From a halophilic archaeon (GTDB lineage: Archaea > Halobacteriota > Halobacteria > Halobacteriales > Haladaptataceae), in contig QNGA01000001.1 of assembly GCA_003298465.1 (NCBI GenBank), positions 496,001-560,000 on the forward strand: a DNA stretch of 64,000 nt, given 5' to 3'. The notes below the pieces were generated by a model. It was not told where the DNA came from. It searched no databases and saw nothing but the letters and a program-made list of their open reading frames with translations. Within the stretch, counting starts at the first letter, position 1; each line of letters begins with the position of its first letter. Positions 33,080-41,212 of the stretch are shown piece after piece. A program made the position numbers and the translations under genes.

Positions 33080-35074
33080 TCAGGTGCTCGAACTGCCGCG
33101 GTCGTACTGGCGGTCGGCGCGGTGCTCGCTGATGAGGCGGTCGAGCTGTTCGGACTTCTGCTCTATCCGGCGCTGTTCGGCGCGGTCGTGCCAGTCGTCG
33201 ACGACCGCCTCCACCTCGCTCTCGCGGGCGACGGCGAGTTCGTCGACCTCCTGCATCGTCACGTCGTCGGCCGGTCCGACCGGAATCCCGCGGTCGAAGA
33301 GGACGTCGTCGGCCACGTCGGAGATGCCGCCCTCCTTCAGCACGACGCGGGGGTTCACCTCCGCGAGTCGTTCGGCGGTCGAGCGCCCCGCGCCGCTGGC
33401 GTCCCGCAGGTAGACCACGTCGCCCTCCGCCAGCCCGTAGTTCTCGTGGGCCTCCCGGATGGCGTCCTTCGTGAACTTCCGGACCGGTTTGACGGGAACG
33501 AGGTCCTTCTTCTCGGCGGCGACGTCGCTGAAGTTCGAGTGGTCGAGCTTCCAGAGCTGCTTGAGCCGGTCGAACTTGTCCTCCAGTTCCTCGATGCGCT
33601 CGTCGCGCTCGTCGAGTTCGCGCTCCAGGCGGTCGGTCTCGCGCTCGAGCCGCGACACCTGACGGCGTTCGCGGGCGTCCCGGCGTTCCTCGCGGCGCGC
33701 CTCCGTGAGTTCGTCCTCCAGTTCGGCGATGCGGTCGTCCTTCTCGGAGACCGTCGCCTCGAGGTCCGAGACGTGCGACGTGAGTCGTTCGACCTGCGAC
33801 TCAAGCTGCTTGATGCGTTTCTCCTCCTCGGAGAGTTCGCGGACCGTGTGCTCGGTCGTCTCCTCCTCCTCGTCGCCGTCGTCCTCGGTCAGGTCGGTCA
33901 GGGCCGTCTCGACGCTCTCCTCGCCGGCGACGACGCGCGCGATGACCTCGCCGCGGGAGACGCCCGCGGGCACCTTCTCGGTGATGCGGTCGAACTGGTC
34001 CTCGCGGTCGTCGAAGGCGAACAGCGCGGCCGCCATCGCGTCGCGCTCGTGGTCGTTGTCGTAGCTCTGCTCGCGCGTCCGGTGCTGTTTCTCGTCGACC
34101 GGGAGGTCCTTCGCGGGCGTCCACCCGGCGGCGTCGAAGCTCCGCCGTATCTTCTCGACCGTCTCCGGCATCGGCGTCACGTCCGCCGCGACGACGACGG
34201 GTCGCCCCCGCTCGATTATCCACTCGATGACCTCGGCGGTGTCGGCCGTCCGCGTGCTCAACACGTCGAGCAGCGTGCCGTCGAGGTCCGCGAGCGCCAC
34301 CGCCGTCGTCGTCCCGGGGTCGATGCCGACGACGACGTGGTCGCGACGCTTGACGAGCGGTTCGAACTCGATGCCGTCGCGTCGCAGGCGCTCTATCTCG
34401 ACCCGGACGTCGCCGTTACGCCGGGCGGAGACGGGGATGTCCTCCGGGCGCGCCTCGACCTCGAACACCGCGTTGGCGAAGCCGCCGTACTTCTCGGTCG
34501 CGTCGCGCTCGTAGTCGAGGCCGGCGTCGTCGAGTTCGGACTCGACGTCCCGGGTCGTCTCCTTGACCGAACCGTGGATGCGGCGCGTGTAGCGGTCCTC
34601 GCTCCAGCCCCCCTTGCCGGTCGAGCGTCCGCGGGCGACCTTCACCTCGGTCGTGTCGGTGAACGCCGACACCTCCTGGCCGACGTTCATCGCGGCCAGC
34701 CGCGCCGCCGCCTCGGCCTCCTCCATCGGGTCCTTGCCGTAGGGGACCCCGTGCCGCGAGGCGACCCGCGAGAGCGGTTCCGGACGCTCGTCGCCGGTCA
34801 CCTGCACGAGCCGCGTGCCGTCCGGTAGCTCGCGCAGGAAGTGGACGAGGGCGTCCTTGTCCGACGCGAGTTCGTACATGTTGTCCGTGGCCACGAGCGC
34901 CGGCTGCTCGTCCTCGATGAGCCGCCGGAGCTTCCGGTAGGAGACCACGTCGCGGTCGAGTCGTTCCCCGTCGTAGACGACGAGCGCGTAGGAAGGAGCG
35001 TCACCCCGCACGTCCCCGCTCTGTACGTCGACGCCGAACACCAGCGCGTCCAGCGCACTCGTTCGCTCGCTCAC
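33080..35074 (-). CDS. DUF460 domain protein (RNase H-like/coiled-coil)
   Basis: This 664-aa archaeal protein carries two RNase-H-like segments. Residues ~10-110 (LVFGVDVQSGDVRGD) and ~247-360 (HVVVGIDPGTTTAVALAD) resemble the Asp-containing first strands of RNase-H-fold nucleases, including Asp252. A Glu/Arg-rich coiled coil of about 120 residues follows (~405-525), then a conserved C-terminal domain (VYLRDASGAGRSTAERL). The whole is the DUF460 architecture, widespread in archaea and of unknown function. A nucleic-acid role is inferred from the fold. Confidence 0.88.
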   Translation of the reverse strand: MSERTSALDALVFGVDVQSGDVRGDAPSYALVVYDGERLDRDVVSYRKLRRLIEDEQPALVATDNMYELASDKDALVHFLRELPDGTRLVQVTGDERPEPLSRVASRHGVPYGKDPMEEAEAAARLAAMNVGQEVSAFTDTTEVKVARGRSTGKGGWSEDRYTRRIHGSVKETTRDVESELDDAGLDYERDATEKYGGFANAVFEVEARPEDIPVSARRNGDVRVEIERLRRDGIEFEPLVKRRDHVVVGIDPGTTTAVALADLDGTLLDVLSTRTADTAEVIEWIIERGRPVVVAADVTPMPETVEKIRRSFDAAGWTPAKDLPVDEKQHRTREQSYDNDHERDAMAAALFAFDDREDQFDRITEKVPAGVSRGEVIARVVAGEESVETALTDLTEDDGDEEEETTEHTVRELSEEEKRIKQLESQVERLTSHVSDLEATVSEKDDRIAELEDELTEARREERRDARERRQVSRLERETDRLERELDERDERIEELEDKFDRLKQLWKLDHSNFSDVAAEKKDLVPVKPVRKFTKDAIREAHENYGLAEGDVVYLRDASGAGRSTAERLAEVNPRVVLKEGGISDVADDVLFDRGIPVGPADDVTMQEVDELAVARESEVEAVVDDWHDRAEQRRIEQKSEQLDRLISEHRADRQYDRGSSST

Positions 35075-35142
35075 GTATCGGAGTACGGTCCTCCGAAATA
35101 TAAATCCGGCGCGGGGGGTCGGGTCGCCGGCGCCGAACGCCG

Positions 35143-36705
35143 CTAGTCGTCCTGGCTCACCAGTTCGAACCGCCTGACCTTCCCGCTCGTCGTCCGGGGG
35201 AGCCGCCGAACGAACTCGACTTCGCGGGGGTGCTTGTAGGGGGCCGCGTTCTCCAGACAGTGGTCCCGTATCTCGGCCGCGTCGGGGTCCGCGCCGTCGG
35301 CCGCGACGACGAAGGCCTTCACCGTCTCGCCCCGGCGCTCGTCCGGGACGCCGACGACGCTGGCGTCCTCGACGGCCGGATGGTCGTGCAGCACCTCCTC
35401 GACCTCCCGCGGATAGACGTTGTACCCGGCTGTGAGGATGACGTCGGACTTGCGGCCGAGCACCTCGTAGTAGTTGTCCTCGTCCCGGCGGACCACGTCG
35501 CCGGTCCGGAAGTAGCCGTCGTCGGTGAACGCGGCCGCGGTCTCCTCGGGACGCTCGTGGTAGCCCGCCATGACGTGCGGACCGCGGACGAGCAGTTCAC
35601 CGGACTCGCCCGGCGGCACCTCCTCGCCGTCCTCGTCGACGACCTTGCAGTCGGTCGCCCGGAACGGCTGACCGATGGTCCCCGGGCGCGGGCCGAACGT
35701 CGCGTTGATGCCGGCGTGGGTGCCGCCGCCGGTCTCGGTGAGGCCGTACGCCTCGAACAGGTCGACCCCGGCCTCCGCCTCGAAGCGCTCCTGGACCGCG
35801 CCCGGCATGTCCGTACCGCCCTCCATCACCTCCTGTAAGCTCGACAGGTCGTACTCGCCGAACTCGTCGTGGTTGATGATGTCGACGTACATCGCGGCGA
35901 CGGCGCCGAACTTCGTGATGGACTCGGACTCGATGGTCGCCATGGCGGCTCCGGGGTCCCACTCCTCCGGGTCCTGGAGGTACACCGAGGCCCCGCGGAC
36001 CAGCGGCTGCCACGTCCGGTTGACGAAGCCCGCGATGTGCGACAGCGGGAGCACGGAGAGGAACCGCTCCTCCTCGGCGTCGAGCGCCGTGCGCTCGAAC
36101 CCGACGAACGACTGCGCTCGCAGGTTCCGGTGGGTGAGCAGGACGCCCTTCGGCTCGCCGGTCGTGCCGCTGGTGTACGGCTGCATGGCGACGTCGTCGT
36201 CGGCACGGTCGACGACCGTGGGGTCGCCGTCCACGTCCGCGAAGCGCACCGCGTCGTCGAACGGCGTCGCCCCCTCGGCGCTCCCCCGGACGACGACCGC
36301 GGGGTCGATCTCGACGGCGTCGATGGCGGTCTCGGCCGTCCCGAGCAGCGACTCGTGGACGACCAGCGCGGCGGCGTCGGCGTCCCCGACGCGGTAGGCG
36401 ACCTCCCGCGGACTGAACTGCGGGTTCAGCGGCGTGAACGGCGTCCCGGCCTTGACCGCGCCGAGCGCGGCGACGACGAACTCCGGACCGTTCGGCAGCA
36501 GTATCCCGACGCGGTCGCCCGGTCGCAGGCCGAGGTCGCGAAGTCCGCCGGCGAACCGCGCCGAGCGGTCGCGCAGTTCCGCGTGCGAGTACGCGACGCC
36601 GTCCATCTCCAGCGCGAGCCGTCCGGGATGGGTTCCGGCCGTCTCGTCGTACAGCCGCCCGACGTTGCCCGACCGGGCCCTCGCCGAGAACGCGGTGGAT
36701 TCCAT
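35143..36705 (-). CDS. Class I adenylate-forming acyl-CoA synthetase
   Basis: This 520-aa ANL enzyme has the AMP-binding A3 loop YTSGTTGEPKG, A5 motif YGLTETGGG, A7 region YFRTGDVV, A8 hinge GRKSDVILTAGYNVYP, and the A10 Lys near the end (RTTSGKVRR). It should activate a carboxylic acid with ATP to the acyl-AMP and then to acyl-CoA. The chain length of the acid cannot be read from sequence. ATG 36705 was chosen over a longer frame at 36744 because the conserved region follows it. No beta-oxidation genes are adjacent. Confidence 0.88.
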   Translation of the reverse strand: MESTAFSARARSGNVGRLYDETAGTHPGRLALEMDGVAYSHAELRDRSARFAGGLRDLGLRPGDRVGILLPNGPEFVVAALGAVKAGTPFTPLNPQFSPREVAYRVGDADAAALVVHESLLGTAETAIDAVEIDPAVVVRGSAEGATPFDDAVRFADVDGDPTVVDRADDDVAMQPYTSGTTGEPKGVLLTHRNLRAQSFVGFERTALDAEEERFLSVLPLSHIAGFVNRTWQPLVRGASVYLQDPEEWDPGAAMATIESESITKFGAVAAMYVDIINHDEFGEYDLSSLQEVMEGGTDMPGAVQERFEAEAGVDLFEAYGLTETGGGTHAGINATFGPRPGTIGQPFRATDCKVVDEDGEEVPPGESGELLVRGPHVMAGYHERPEETAAAFTDDGYFRTGDVVRRDEDNYYEVLGRKSDVILTAGYNVYPREVEEVLHDHPAVEDASVVGVPDERRGETVKAFVVAADGADPDAAEIRDHCLENAAPYKHPREVEFVRRLPRTTSGKVRRFELVSQDD

Positions 36706-36855
36706 ACCCGCCACGCCGACGCGCGCGCGAAAAAAGCGCGGCAACAGTTCACGGTCGTAGAACGCCCGTAACGGGGGGTCCCGGTCGGCAGTCGACCGCT
36801 ATCGTCCGACTCGGCCGGGTCAGGACCGGCCTTCGAAGCGTAACGCGGCCCTGAG

Positions 36856-36884
36856 CGCTCGCCGTCGCGGGGCCACGGCGAGCG
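36856..36884. repeat. Perfect 10-base inverted repeat
   Basis: The arms cgctcgccgt and acggcgagcg are separated by nine bases. In RNA this would form a very stable hairpin. It lies in the divergent gap, about 150 bases before the acyl-CoA synthetase start and 127 bases before the GNAT start, outside both predicted core promoters. Confidence 0.45.
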
Positions 36885-36980
36885 TACCGCGTCGCGGGAG
36901 GACCCCAACGACGGGGTTGGCGGTCGTTGACCGACGCTAACCGGGTTGCGCCGTCCGTGACTCACCGAACGGTCGCGCCG

Positions 36981-36989
36981 CTTTAATCG
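36981..36989 (+). promoter_or_regulatory. TATA box for GNAT gene
   Basis: The sequence ctttaatcg is centred ~28 bases before ATG 37012, so the mRNA is probably leaderless. Confidence 0.55.
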
Positions 36990-37011
36990 GTGCGTCGGCG
37001 AACTCGCGACG

Positions 37012-38181
37012 ATGGCTGACCGAACGACCCGGGAGCGCTCCCGGCCGGCGGACGACGCGTACACGATTCGCCAGTACGACTCCGACGACCGCGAGGGCGT
37101 GCTCTCGCTGTACGAGACGGTGTTCGGCGACACCCGGGGCGGGGAGGCGTGGTTCGACTGGAAGTTCGCCGACAACCCTTACCTGCCGTCGGTCCCGATC
37201 TGGGTCGCCGAGCGCGAGGGACGCATCGTCGGCGCGCGACCGAGCCTGCCGGTCCCGCTCTCGGTCGCCGGCCGGCGGGAACTGGCGCTCGTGCAGGTCG
37301 ACCCGATGGTCCACCCCGACCACCGCCGGCAGGGGCTGTTCACCCGGCTGGCGGCCGACGTCTACGACCACTACCGCTCTCGGGACCCCTCGGTCGTCGT
37401 CGGGTTCCCGAACGAGGCGGTGAAGCGCGGGCTGGAGAAGCTCGCCGACGAACTCTCGCTCGACGAGGGCGTCGTCGCACCGTTCACCGAGTACTACCGA
37501 ATCCAGGACCCGACCGCGCTGGTCGACGCAGACGGGTCGACGCCGCTGGGACGCGTCGCGGGGCGGGCCGCCGACGCGCTCCGACCGGGCGTCCGGCGCT
37601 ACCTCGCGGCCCGCGACCACTTCGCCGGCGCGACGACCGAGGGTCGCGTGGAGCGCCACTCGGGCGCGCCGCCGGCGCTGCTCGCGTCCGTCGCGTCGCG
37701 TCGGACGTCCCCCGACGCGACCGCCGTCCGGGACGAACCGTTCTTCAGCTGGCGGTTCCGGAATCCGCGGTACGACTACTCGACGTACGTCCTGCGGCGA
37801 AACGGCGCGTCCGTCGCCGCCCTCGTGGTCGGCGAACAGCGCGACGTCCCGGCCGACGTCGTCCACGTCTCCGACGCGCTGCCGCCGGTCGGCGGCGACC
37901 GCCGGGACGAGCGCCTGTCGGCCCTGCTCGGGCGCGTCCTCGCGGACCGCGCGGACGCAGACCTCGTCGCCGCCGCCGGCACGACGCTCCCGCGGTCCGT
38001 GCTCGCCTCGCACGGCTTCGTCGCGACCGACCGGTTCCCGCTCTCGCGGCTCGCTGCGACCTACTGGTTCAGCGCACGTCCGCTGACCGACCGCGACGTC
38101 GACGACTGGGTCGTGAACGGTCACCGGCTCTCGGACCCCGACGGCTGGAACCTCTCCTTCTGCGAACTCGAAGTCGGGTAG
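37012..38181 (+). CDS. GNAT family N-acetyltransferase
   Basis: The product is 389 aa. The N-terminal half (~17-140) is a GNAT domain (YTIRQYDSDDREGVLSLYE; LVQVDPMVHPDHRRQGLFTR is the acetyl-CoA-binding motif A with RRQG). The C-terminal half is a second, more divergent alpha/beta region with WRFRNPRYDYSTYVLRR, typical of haloarchaeal two-domain GNATs. The acceptor substrate is unknown. It stands alone between a 306-base gap and eIF1A. Confidence 0.85.
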   Translation: MADRTTRERSRPADDAYTIRQYDSDDREGVLSLYETVFGDTRGGEAWFDWKFADNPYLPSVPIWVAEREGRIVGARPSLPVPLSVAGRRELALVQVDPMVHPDHRRQGLFTRLAADVYDHYRSRDPSVVVGFPNEAVKRGLEKLADELSLDEGVVAPFTEYYRIQDPTALVDADGSTPLGRVAGRAADALRPGVRRYLAARDHFAGATTEGRVERHSGAPPALLASVASRRTSPDATAVRDEPFFSWRFRNPRYDYSTYVLRRNGASVAALVVGEQRDVPADVVHVSDALPPVGGDRRDERLSALLGRVLADRADADLVAAAGTTLPRSVLASHGFVATDRFPLSRLAATYWFSARPLTDRDVDDWVVNGHRLSDPDGWNLSFCELEVG

Positions 38182-38217
38182 CGAGCGGAGCGACCTCGAT
38201 GCGGGGGCGGGACAGCG

Positions 38218-38227
38218 GATTTAAAGG
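38218..38227 (+). promoter_or_regulatory. TATA box for eIF1A
   Basis: The sequence gatttaaagg is centred ~28 bases before ATG 38250. Confidence 0.6.
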
Positions 38228-38249
38228 TGTGCCTGCCCAATCGTGAACC

Positions 38250-38534
38250 ATGAGCGACAACAGCGGACGCAAGAACCTTCGCATGCCGGAGGACGACGAG
38301 GTGTTTGCAACTGTAACGAACATGCTCGGCGCGAACCGCGTCAAAGTGCGCTGTGCCGACGGTCAGGAACGTACCGCCCGGATTCCCGGCAAGATGCAGA
38401 AGCGCATCTGGATTCGCGAGGACGACGTGGTGCTCGTGGAGCCGTGGGACTGGCAGGACGAGAAGGCCGACATCAAGTGGCGCTACGACAAGCAGGAAGC
38501 CGACCAGCTTCGCGAAGAGGGCCACATCCAGTAA
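38250..38534 (+). CDS. Translation initiation factor eIF-1A
   Basis: This 94-aa OB-fold protein is the archaeal eIF1A, which works with eIF2 and Met-tRNA on the 30S subunit. Typical phrases are [37 protein letters not shown] and [20 protein letters not shown]. It is full-length. In many archaea eIF1A is followed by Rio1 and a KH-domain protein. Here a nitroreductase gene lies between it and rio1 on the same strand. Confidence 0.95.
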   Translation: MSDNSGRKNLRMPEDDEVFATVTNMLGANRVKVRCADGQERTARIPGKMQKRIWIREDDVVLVEPWDWQDEKADIKWRYDKQEADQLREEGHIQ

Positions 38535-38708
38535 CGTCTCTTTCGTCGTCGCTCCGTCACCGTTCGTCCGGGAGGGTCTCCTCGCTCCCGAACCTCCGCG
38601 ACGCTCCCCTCGACTATCCGATATTAGCGGACGGCTAGCAGACCCCAATCGGAGAGTTCGGCCGTTTCCGAGTCCCCGTTATCCCTCCGACCCTTTCGTT
38701 CGGACACG

Positions 38709-39374
38709 ATGTCTCAACAGATACCTACCGACGAGTCCGACGTGGCGCACGACGCCGAGTTCCCCGACGCCATCGAGGCGCTGCGGACGCGTCGTTCGGG
38801 ACACAACTTCGACCCCGACGCCGAACTGGACGACGAGACGCTGGAATCGCTGATTCGCGACGCCGCACTCGCGCCGTCGTCGTACAACCTCCAGCCGTGG
38901 GAGTTCGTCGTCGTGCAGGACGACGACCGCCTCGACGACCTCGTCGACCTCGCGTACGGCCAGGAGCACGTCCGGGAGGCCGGCACCGCCATCCTCGTCG
39001 TCGGTCACACCGAGGCGAAGACCGCCGACCGCGTCTTCGACGAGTGGGAGGAAGCCGGCCGGATGGACGAGGCGGCCGCCGAGCAGACGAAGGCGCAGTC
39101 GGTCGAGATGTACGAGGACGAGCGGATGGGCCGCGACTACGCCGTCCGCAACGCGAGCCTCGCCGCCCAGAACCTCCTGCTGTCGGCCCACGCCCGGGGA
39201 CTGAAGGCGACGCCCATGATCGGCTTCGACCAGGAGGGCGTCGCGGAGTTCCTCGGCCTGCCCGACGACGAGATTCCGGTCGTCCTGCTCTCCGTCGGAC
39301 CGAGCGGCGGCGAGGAACCGGAGCGACTGCCGCGCCGCGGCGTCGAGGAGATTCTCCACCGCGAATCGCGCTGA
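38709..39374 (+). CDS. Nitroreductase-family FMN oxidoreductase
   Basis: This 221-aa protein has the nitroreductase N-terminus (AIEALRTRRSGHNFDPDAEL) with the Arg pair that binds FMN phosphate, APSSYNLQPWEFVVVQ as the second FMN motif, and ASLAAQNLLLSAHARGL as the dimer helix. The electron acceptor is unknown. It sits between eIF1A and rio1, with a 174-base gap before it and 79 after. No regulator is adjacent. Confidence 0.88.
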   Translation: MSQQIPTDESDVAHDAEFPDAIEALRTRRSGHNFDPDAELDDETLESLIRDAALAPSSYNLQPWEFVVVQDDDRLDDLVDLAYGQEHVREAGTAILVVGHTEAKTADRVFDEWEEAGRMDEAAAEQTKAQSVEMYEDERMGRDYAVRNASLAAQNLLLSAHARGLKATPMIGFDQEGVAEFLGLPDDEIPVVLLSVGPSGGEEPERLPRRGVEEILHRESR

Positions 39375-39453
39375 CCGCGCGTCGCCGAACCAGACGGCGC
39401 CGTTCGCGGCGACGGACCATCCTTTTACGGCTCCCTCGCATAGCCCGTGCTAG

Positions 39454-40317
39454 ATGAGTGAGGAGTACGGCCTGCTCGACCAGGAGAACGCGGACGCCCC
39501 CGGCGACGAGTGGGAGGAGATAGACGTCACCGACACGGAGGCCGACCGCATCGCCCGGCAGCGCGACCGCGAGTTCTCCGAGTTCCGCGAGCGCATCAAG
39601 GACACCGAGCAGTTCAAAGTCGAGCAGTCGGTCTTCGACGACGCCACGCTCGCCGCCCTCTACAAACTCGTCCAGGACGGCTACGTCCGGGCGTTCGGCG
39701 GCCCCATCTCCTCCGGCAAGGAAGCGACCGTCTACAACGCGCTCGGCGACGACGAGCGCGAGGAGGTCGCGGTGAAGATATACCGCATCAACGCCAGCGA
39801 CTTCCAGGACATGCGCGAGTACCTCGTCGGCGACCCCCGGTTCGAAGAGCTGTCGGGCAACAAGAAGCGCGTCGTGCTCGCGTGGGTCCGCAAGGAGTTC
39901 GCAAACCTCAAGCGCGCGGCGAGGGCGGGCGTCCGCGTCCCCGAACCCATCGCCGTCCAGCGCAACGTGCTCGTCATGGAGTTCCTCGGCGACGACGGCG
40001 AGCGCGCGCCGACCCTGGACGACGCCCACCTGGAGAACCCCGAGACGGCCTACGAGGTCGTCCGCGAGTACATGCGTCGCCTCTACGACGCCGGCCTCGT
40101 CCACGGCGACCTGAGCGAGTACAACATCATCGTCCACGACGGCGAACTCTGCATCATCGACCTCGGACAGGCGGTGACGCTCCACCACCCCAACAGCGCC
40201 GACTTCCTCACGCGCGACTGCGCCAACGTCGCCGCGTTCTTCCAGCGCCAGGGCATGGACGTGACCGGCGACGAACTCGAAGCGTGGGTGCGCGAGCACG
40301 CCGACCCGAACAGCTGA
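39454..40317 (+). CDS. rio1: RIO1-type serine/threonine protein kinase
   Basis: The product is 287 aa. The flexible P-loop is GGPISSGKEATVYNAL, the conserved Lys is in VAVKIYRIN, the catalytic loop is VHGDLSEYNII and the metal Asp is in IIDLGQAVTLHH. These are Rio1 (not Rio2) features, and no winged-helix N-domain is present. It acts in maturation of the small ribosomal subunit. It shares a strand with eIF1A; the KH-domain partner Krr1, often downstream, is not here. An HD hydrolase converges on it 10 bases away. Confidence 0.92.
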   Translation: MSEEYGLLDQENADAPGDEWEEIDVTDTEADRIARQRDREFSEFRERIKDTEQFKVEQSVFDDATLAALYKLVQDGYVRAFGGPISSGKEATVYNALGDDEREEVAVKIYRINASDFQDMREYLVGDPRFEELSGNKKRVVLAWVRKEFANLKRAARAGVRVPEPIAVQRNVLVMEFLGDDGERAPTLDDAHLENPETAYEVVREYMRRLYDAGLVHGDLSEYNIIVHDGELCIIDLGQAVTLHHPNSADFLTRDCANVAAFFQRQGMDVTGDELEAWVREHADPNS

Positions 40318-40327
40318 CCCCACGGCC

Positions 40328-41005
40328 TCAGGCGTCGCCCGCGACCTCGCGCTCGAACCGTTCGACGAACTCCGCGACGTACGCCCGGCGGTCCTCGGCC
40401 ATCTCGCGGCCCGCGTCCGTGTACATCCGCTCGTGCAGCGAGAGCACCTTCTTCTGCACGTGGTTGACCTGGGTCGCGCCCACCTCGGTGTCGTCCGCCT
40501 CCACGGGCAGGTCGGGGTCGTGTAGCGGTTCGCCGCGTTCGCCGCCGTAGCAGAAACAGCGCGCGATTCCGACCGCGCCGAGCGCGTCGAGGTTGTCGGC
40601 GTCGCAGAGCAGTTCGGCCTCCGTCGTCTCCGGTTCCACGTCGTTCGAGAAGCGGTACGCCCGGACGCAGTGTTTCGCCGCCGAGACGGCGTCGGGGTCG
40701 GCACCGAGGTCCGCGAGGACGCGTCCGGCCTCCCGCGCACCCCACTCGGCGTGGTCCGCTATCTCGCCGCGGTCCTCCCTCGCGCGACCCACGTCGTGGA
40801 GCCACGCCGCCGCGAGGAGGACGCGCTCGTCGACCTCGCGGTCTGTCTTCCCGGCCAGCGTCTCCGCCAGGCGCGCGACGCGCCGGACGTGGTGCCAGTC
40901 GTGGGCCGGCGCGACGTCGCCGAAGTACGACTCGGCGCGCTCGCGGACCTGCGCGGCGGTCCACTCCCGTTCCGTCTCCGTTCCCGTCGTCCGCTCGTCC
41001 GTCAT
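40328..41005 (-). CDS. HD-domain phosphohydrolase
   Basis: This 225-aa protein carries HDWHHVRRVARLAETLAG and AAWLHDVGRAREDRGE, the paired His/HD motifs that bind divalent metal, plus CDADNLDALGAVGIARCF with the later Asp. Members of this YfbR/YedJ-like group hydrolyse nucleoside phosphates, but the substrate is unknown. It is divergent from DUF2070 with a 207-base gap that shows only the DUF2070 promoter. Confidence 0.85.
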   Translation of the reverse strand: MTDERTTGTETEREWTAAQVRERAESYFGDVAPAHDWHHVRRVARLAETLAGKTDREVDERVLLAAAWLHDVGRAREDRGEIADHAEWGAREAGRVLADLGADPDAVSAAKHCVRAYRFSNDVEPETTEAELLCDADNLDALGAVGIARCFCYGGERGEPLHDPDLPVEADDTEVGATQVNHVQKKVLSLHERMYTDAGREMAEDRRAYVAEFVERFEREVAGDA

Positions 41006-41179
41006 CGTGGTCCAGCGACTCGTCTCGCCTCGAAAAGCGTTCGGATTTCGGTCACGTTTCGGCGCCGCTCGGACCCCGCGAACGACCGCGGCGTAGCGGG
41101 CGTACGACCGGTTCGGCGGTCGCGCGCGGAATCGCCAGACGGTCCGACGAGACGGACCGGTCTCCGTCCCCGAGTAGCA

Positions 41180-41188
41180 TATTTTAAC
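41180..41188 (+). promoter_or_regulatory. TATA box for DUF2070 gene
   Basis: The sequence tattttaac is centred ~29 bases before ATG 41213. Confidence 0.6.
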
Positions 41189-41212
41189 TCCTCCGGGCGT
41201 CCCCTTTCGACA

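Larger units (their letters stand above)
36706..37011. other. 306-base gene-free gap between divergent genes
   Basis: No credible gene is seen here. The gap carries a perfect 10-base inverted repeat, cgctcgccgt (36856-36865) and acggcgagcg (36875-36884), and a short one, ccaac (36905-36909) / gttgg (36916-36920). It also holds the TATA-like ctttaatcg (36981-36989) for the downstream GNAT gene. Confidence 0.5.
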
